A stretch of DNA of 64,000 bases from positions 104,039,501 through 104,103,500 of the forward strand of contig NC_092333.1 of assembly GCF_046630445.1 (NCBI RefSeq), given 5' to 3'. The position numbers and the translations under genes were made by a program. The stretch is from Rutidosis leptorrhynchoides. Taxonomy: Eukaryota > Streptophyta > Magnoliopsida > Asterales > Asteraceae. This document shows positions 59,601 to 64,000 of the stretch, one piece after another. Each line of letters opens with the position of its first letter. The stretch's first letter is position 1. Below the pieces are notes generated by a model. The model did no database searches. It was not told the origin of the DNA and saw only the letters and a program-made list of their open reading frames with translations.

Positions 59601-59970
59601 GTTAACGGTCGGTGATTTTGATCGGTTAACGATTGGCGGTTTGATCGGTTAATGGTTGTCGATATTGGTCGGTTAGCGGTCGATTAATAGGACGTTCAAA
59701 AAAGAAAGTGAATAAAACTATAAAAGGTTGTAAAGAAAATTAAAAAAAGATTGTAAAGAAAGGGGAATTTTTTTTCTTTCGATCGGTGGATTTGGTTGGT
59801 TAGCATCGGTTAATTAGACGGTTAAAAAATAACGACATGAAAAAAAGTGGAAAAAGTTGTAAATAAAGGTGAAAAAAGATATAATCTACATTGTATATAA
59901 TCACTATTCTAACCATGTGAACGTACTGCGAGGTAGTTTTAATCGGTTAACGATCGGTTTAATGAACGTT
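59590..59970. repeat. Cluster of GATCGGTTAACG-like motifs
   Basis: At least eight variants of ATCGGTTAACGATCGGT lie irregularly between 59590 and 59970, split by an AT-rich spacer. No coding capacity. Confidence 0.55.
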
Positions 59971-60142
59971 TTAAAAAAAACATTTAACAATTATTTAAGT
60001 ATACGTTTAAATATGAAGAAATAAAAAAGAAAGTGATATGGGACAATTATAGGGTTTTCCTATTATTTCACACTCTCTGGCCCATACTCTTTTCAACCTA
60101 ATTTTATTATCCTTATTATATACCATCTGTCACTCAAAGTGA

Positions 60143-60445
60143 CATCTTTCATCCCCTTAAAACCGCTCCTTCCCATCCCTTACATCACCGACTAGAAAAA
60201 AGAGGGAGAAATTAGGGTTGCTGTCATGTCGGCTCATCCCCTCCATCTCTTTTCATCCCGACTTAATTTTATTATTATTATCCTTACACACTAATTGTCA
60301 CCCAAAGTTTGGTCGTATTCTTCATCCATATACTCAAAACATCATCTTTCGTCCCCTTAAAACCACTCCTTCCCCTCCCTTACACCACCGACTAAAATAA
60401 AGGAGAAATTAGGGTTGCTGTCATGTCGGCTCATCCCCACCATTT
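60143..60445. repeat. Imperfect tandem duplication, offset about 200 bp
   Basis: The block at 60143-60245 recurs at 60343-60443 with scattered changes. Both contain AAATTAGGGTTGCTGTCATG, which looks like a plant 5' leader. A second, 91-bp-offset duplication follows at 60690-60760 and 60781-60850. Confidence 0.75.
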
Positions 60446-60799
60446 CTTCTCATCCCATGCTTAATTTCCTCTCCTCAGTTTCCCTTCATCTTTTCTGCAC
60501 GTCCATTGACGAAAGCTGCTGGCGCGACGTTGTCTGCTAAGCGCTAGTTTCAGGGAAAAAAATTAGGGTTCTCCCGCGATGATGATGAATTTGGGTTCGA
60601 GATGCGGTGATTAACATACTCTTTCACTCATTCCACCCCAAAACACGAATTCTTCAAAACAAAAATTTTACGAAATCGGTTACAAGAATATTATCCCAAC
60701 TATGTTCATCCCCAAATTGACGAATTCCTTGAAATCCGTTCGACTAATGGTAGAAGAAAACGAAATTTCTTAAAAAAAATATTATCCCAACTTTGTTCA

Positions 60800-62304
60800 T
60801 CCTCAGTTTGACGAATTTCACGAAATCTGTTCTACTAAGGGTAGAGGAAAATTATCAGATCCTGGAGTCTGAATACTATGATGACCAAGAAGAAAGGTAA
60901 GGTTTTCCATGAAGTTTATTACAAAATTTTATATGATTTTAAATTGACAAAAGTGGATGTATGTCTGATATCTGTTATTTATAATTTACATTTAAAACTG
61001 AGATTAGCATTCAGACTTAAAACTGAGTTTTGATTTTATTTGGTTTGAATCTGAATCAGGTTTGCTAAAATGGGTATTTTATATTTATAAGGTTGATTTT
61101 ATTGAAAAATTTTAAGCTTCTACGGTTTCAGGTAAATATGATTCAGATTCACAATCTCAACTGTTCGTATCATTTTATTTGCGTTATATATATCAAGTTT
61201 CAGATGTGCCTCTTTGTTGATTTTGAATATCCAAAGGCGTTTAATTCAATTATTATCATGTAAGTAGTGTAATTAGGGTTTCTACTTTGTTATATTTACG
61301 TTGATTGTTCAATTTACGTTTAAGGTGTGATTACTATTTTTCACATTAGTTGGAATCCGTTTCTACAGTCCGAGTAAACTTGATCATGCAGGTAAATTTA
61401 ATTAGGGTAATCTCTACACTGGATCAATTGCCATTTCTATCCCTGTTTTGCAGCCCTATTAAAAAGCATTATTGACAAGGTACTCTTTTCAGAGTCTATC
61501 GGTCCACCTACAATCACCCTGGGACCCTGAACAAATCGATTTCATTATGGCCATATAACAAGCACTTTCATTTTAAGTTTAAAGAAATATTAGTCGTTTT
61601 TTCTTAAATTAATTTGGGTATGTAAGTCAAAATTGGTCGGTACTAAATAATAATTGATATCATCTTACATAGAGTCCCTCTACTTATGACTTATCTTCTG
61701 TCATTGGAATGATCGAGGCAAATATGATTTCGATGTCCATTGTTGGTTTCAGCTTAGAATTTGCTATATATGGTCCAGGTAATTATATTGGGTATGATTG
61801 ATTTTGTTTTCCTTTTAGTTGTTTGCATTCCATTTATGACCTGGTGGGTTGAATTATGTAGTAATGATGCCGGATATAAATGGTTCCTTGCCTGCTGCAG
61901 TTTGTTTCGCAGATGGTACAACGGTTGTAGGTCAAACGCCTATGCAGACTGTTAAGACTACGTCCATAAATGATATTGATCTTTCAACTTCTGAAGGTAA
62001 CTTATATTTGATGGTCATGTTGTCGTTTTGTATTATCGCAACTCGCTAATGTTGTGACATATTTCTCTTTGTAGTTTTGGCTGATGATTTAGTTACAACA
62101 ATAACCGTTGGTAATACACAAAGCCCTACTCATGAATGTAGAGGTAGAAAGCATCGGCAGAACTTATTTGAAGCTAACAATGTTGATACCATATTGCATA
62201 AAAAAACCCGCAGATTACATGGGAGCACTAACACATGCTAGCGAGATCACACCGACAAGAAATGGTGGAAGAAGAGGCCGCAAAATCGAAATCAAAGACT
62301 TAAG
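60800..62304 (+). pseudogene. Exon-like pieces of an unidentified gene
   Basis: Exon 1 candidate: open run VEENYQILESEYYDDQEER ending at a donor AAAG|GTAAGG (60896). Later candidates: 61861 (ATGATGCCGGAT) to the donor at 61996, and 62075 (after TTTGTAG) to the donor at 62304. The last two join in phase: LPAAVCFADGTTVVGQ leads into VLADDLVTTITVGNT, then HECRGRKHRQNLFEANN, with a TAG at about 62238. I do not recognise the product. The intron-like arrangement suggests a captured or decayed gene. Confidence 0.4.
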
Positions 62305-62427
62305 GTAACCAAAAGAGAAAAACCGCTTATATGTTATTCTGATTATTGTCTACATTCAAATATACTCATCGACTGTTATATCTACTTTAGTAATTCAAAT
62401 AATATAACCCAATAATTATAAATGGTG

Positions 62428-62742
62428 GCAATATCATGGAGGCGACCCTGTGGAACAAGCTCGCAACAAAGTTCAACATGACGCTCTACGAATCTTGCCA
62501 AAGCCAGTAATGATCGCAATTAGTTCCTGCTGGGTCACAAATCCTGGAGGTAAAATAGAAGTAAAAATAATATTCACTTTATAACTACATATTTATCAGT
62601 AACATCAAATTTTAAAAAAAATTTGTTATAGATATAAAAGTGGGTTGTAATTTTTCACTAGAGATCACTAACCTACTTGGTGAATAAAACCCTAACTCAT
62701 CCTTTTCGCAGGCAAACTGCACCTAACAAGCTCACCGACAAC
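62428..62742 (+). pseudogene. RPA1-like single-strand-binding (OB-fold) gene fragment
   Basis: Exon A (about 62428-62551) reads ATLWNKLATKFNMTLYE, then after a one-frame shift KPVMIAISSCWVTNPG. Exon B, after an intron ending TTTTCGCAG (62710), reads on in phase as GKLHLTSSPTT to a splice-donor-like AGTAAGC. The pattern TLW..LA...KPV.IA..S..V....L.L.S.P.T is that of the RPA 70-kDa subunit OB folds. Plant Helitrons often carry RPA1-like genes. The frame shift and the short length mean it is broken. Confidence 0.6.
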
Positions 62743-62972
62743 AAGTAAGCAGATCTGCTTACTTGTTGAAAGTTCCACAAAACACAACTATGTTAAACAA
62801 CACCAACAGTTACATAGATGATTATGCAGCCAAAAGAGAATATTAGCTGCAGTTTGCCTGCGAAACTTTCAACAAGTAAGCAGATCTGAACTATCACGAA
62901 CAGATGCTTCCGAATACAAAACACAACTATGTTAAACAACACCAACAGTTACATAGATGATTATGCAGCCAA
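62704..62972. repeat. Palindrome, inverted and direct repeats over RPA1 exon B
   Basis: Perfect 30-bp palindrome 62739-62768; 18-bp inverted copy (62704-62721 versus 62848-62865); 57-bp direct copy with 139-bp offset (62777-62833 and 62916-62972). The exon end lies inside the palindrome. Confidence 0.9.
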
Positions 62973-63198
62973 CCCACTATAATTCAGTTAAATTAAGTAA
63001 CTTTTTGTGTCATAAGTCAATAGTAGTGAATTTTAAAATCAAATGTATCGTCATTTGGGAATGGGTGTATCCAAACTTTTTTATTGCTGTAATTGATTCA
63101 TTTTACTTAACTCGAAAATCGAAAACGGCATATCTAATTGTACGTTCTTAAATATGTAATTCTACATTGATTAATAGTTTTGAATGTTATTTCATTTG

Positions 63199-63450
63199 CA
63201 GGCCAAAACTGTTGGTAAATATGGATTTCAATGAGGTAATCTCATGTATTTATCTTGGTTAAGTTGACAAGTACCAAAAAGAAGGAATGATCACCGAGGA
63301 AACCAACAAACCAAAACAACCATGTGTGTAACAAAATAACTTAACTAGCGCAGCCATTTTGTTTGCATATTTAGTTAGTCATGCCTATATAACCGATGTG
63401 TTGGTGTACACATCTATTTTGTGTAATAAACAATTGGATAAGTTAACTGA
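63199..63450 (+). pseudogene. Terminal exon-like piece and polyadenylation signal
   Basis: TTCATTTGCAG|G near 63191-63203 then a short open run (PKLLVNMDFNE) to a GAG|GTAATC donor-like site, and AATAAA at about 63424. It could be the 3' end of the gene-like unit that begins near 60.5 kb. Confidence 0.3.
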
Positions 63451-63555
63451 ACATGTATGTAATTAGCAAACTCTACGTGTAAGCACTTTGCGTTTTGGCT
63501 ACATATATATAGTTTGTCCAGCAAGCATTCATTAGAGCCTCAACCAAAAACAACT

Positions 63556-63594
63556 AAATCCAGCCGTCGCAACGCTCGGTTCGGTACTACTCTA
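63556..63594 (+). mobile_element. Helitron-like 3' terminus
   Basis: A GC-rich imperfect hairpin (CCAGCCGTCGCAACGC then CGGTTCGG) lies about 10 nt before CTAG, followed by T. It may close a gene-carrying Helitron that includes the exon pieces from about 60 kb on; I could not fix its 5' TC end. Confidence 0.4.
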
Positions 63595-63599
63595 GTTCT

Positions 63600-64000
63600 C
63601 CACTATTTATATTTATTTTGAGATGTCCAAATTAATTATATACAATATAAATAAGTAAAAATAATATGATAAAATTATTTTGTGCGGCTACTTCATAAAT
63701 GTAAGATAAAAATATAGATAAAAAAGTGATGGGTAAAACTGAAAGTTAACAAAAAGTATATGTAAATGTTGTTTTTTCTTAAATTGTAAATTTAGATACA
63801 GTTATTATCTTTTTTATTTTTTTTTACCTAAGTGTAATCACATAATATAGTTGTTATATAAAATATAAAATATCTTAATTACATTTTTAAAAAATCTTAT
63901 TTACGGAGTATATATAATAAGAAATAGAATAGAATGAAACATTAAAAAAAAAAGTTTGTGGATGCAATGGGCCCGGTTAACAAAGACCGTATATATATAT
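63600..64000. other. AT-rich DNA, nothing recognised
   Basis: No ORF, repeat or element end is visible in the last 400 bp. Confidence 0.6.

Overview
The window is plant nuclear DNA: AT-rich, packed with LTR retrotransposons, with intron-like gene fragments and Helitron-like ends at the right. The element families, and my recollection of similar sequences, suggest a eudicot and probably a daisy-family (Asteraceae) species. The species call is an inference and is weak. I found no intact ordinary host gene.

Layout. (A) 1-3659: 5' part of a minus-strand Ty1/Copia element that runs off the left edge, with its 5' LTR at 3116-3659. (B) 3660-3791: short host remnant. (C) 3797-55418: one large nest, every layer of which can be closed by a target-site duplication (TSD). 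The outer element E1 (minus strand, Athila-like ends, TSD ATTAT) has no pol but carries two unusual ORFs. E1 was entered by E2 (7500-47266, plus strand, Athila-type gag-pol, TSD GCGGT). The pol of E2 was entered twice: by E3 (15017-24404, minus strand, chromovirus-type LTRs with no gag-pol, TSD CGTTC) and by E4 (25000-40927, plus strand, chromodomain-type gag-pol plus two extra ORFs upstream of gag, TSD AAAGG). The 3' LTR of E4 was entered by a solo LTR, E5 (35472-37943, TSD AAAAA). (D) 55424-55494 and 58755 onward: host flank, split by a solo LTR of the E4 family (55500-58749, TSD GAGGA). (E) 59-63.6 kb: a mosaic of exon-like pieces, including a broken RPA1-type OB-fold fragment, ending in a Helitron-like 3' terminus near 63594.

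How the parts relate. E2 and E4 are former autonomous elements, now broken by stops, small indels and insertions. E1 and E3 are non-autonomous relatives. They keep only what a partner would need in cis: LTR ends, primer-binding site, polypurine tract and a few conserved leader or terminal motifs. E3 has nearly identical LTRs, so it moved recently although it encodes no polymerase.

Most notable signals: an F-box-protein-like ORF and an acidic ORF inside chromovirus E4; an orphan ORF of about 427 codons in the gag position of E1; a leader block with a covarying hairpin shared by E1 and E2; a covarying hairpin in front of the polypurine tract; a repeated hairpin module in the 3' region of E2; and an internal copy of the polypurine tract shared by E3 and E4.
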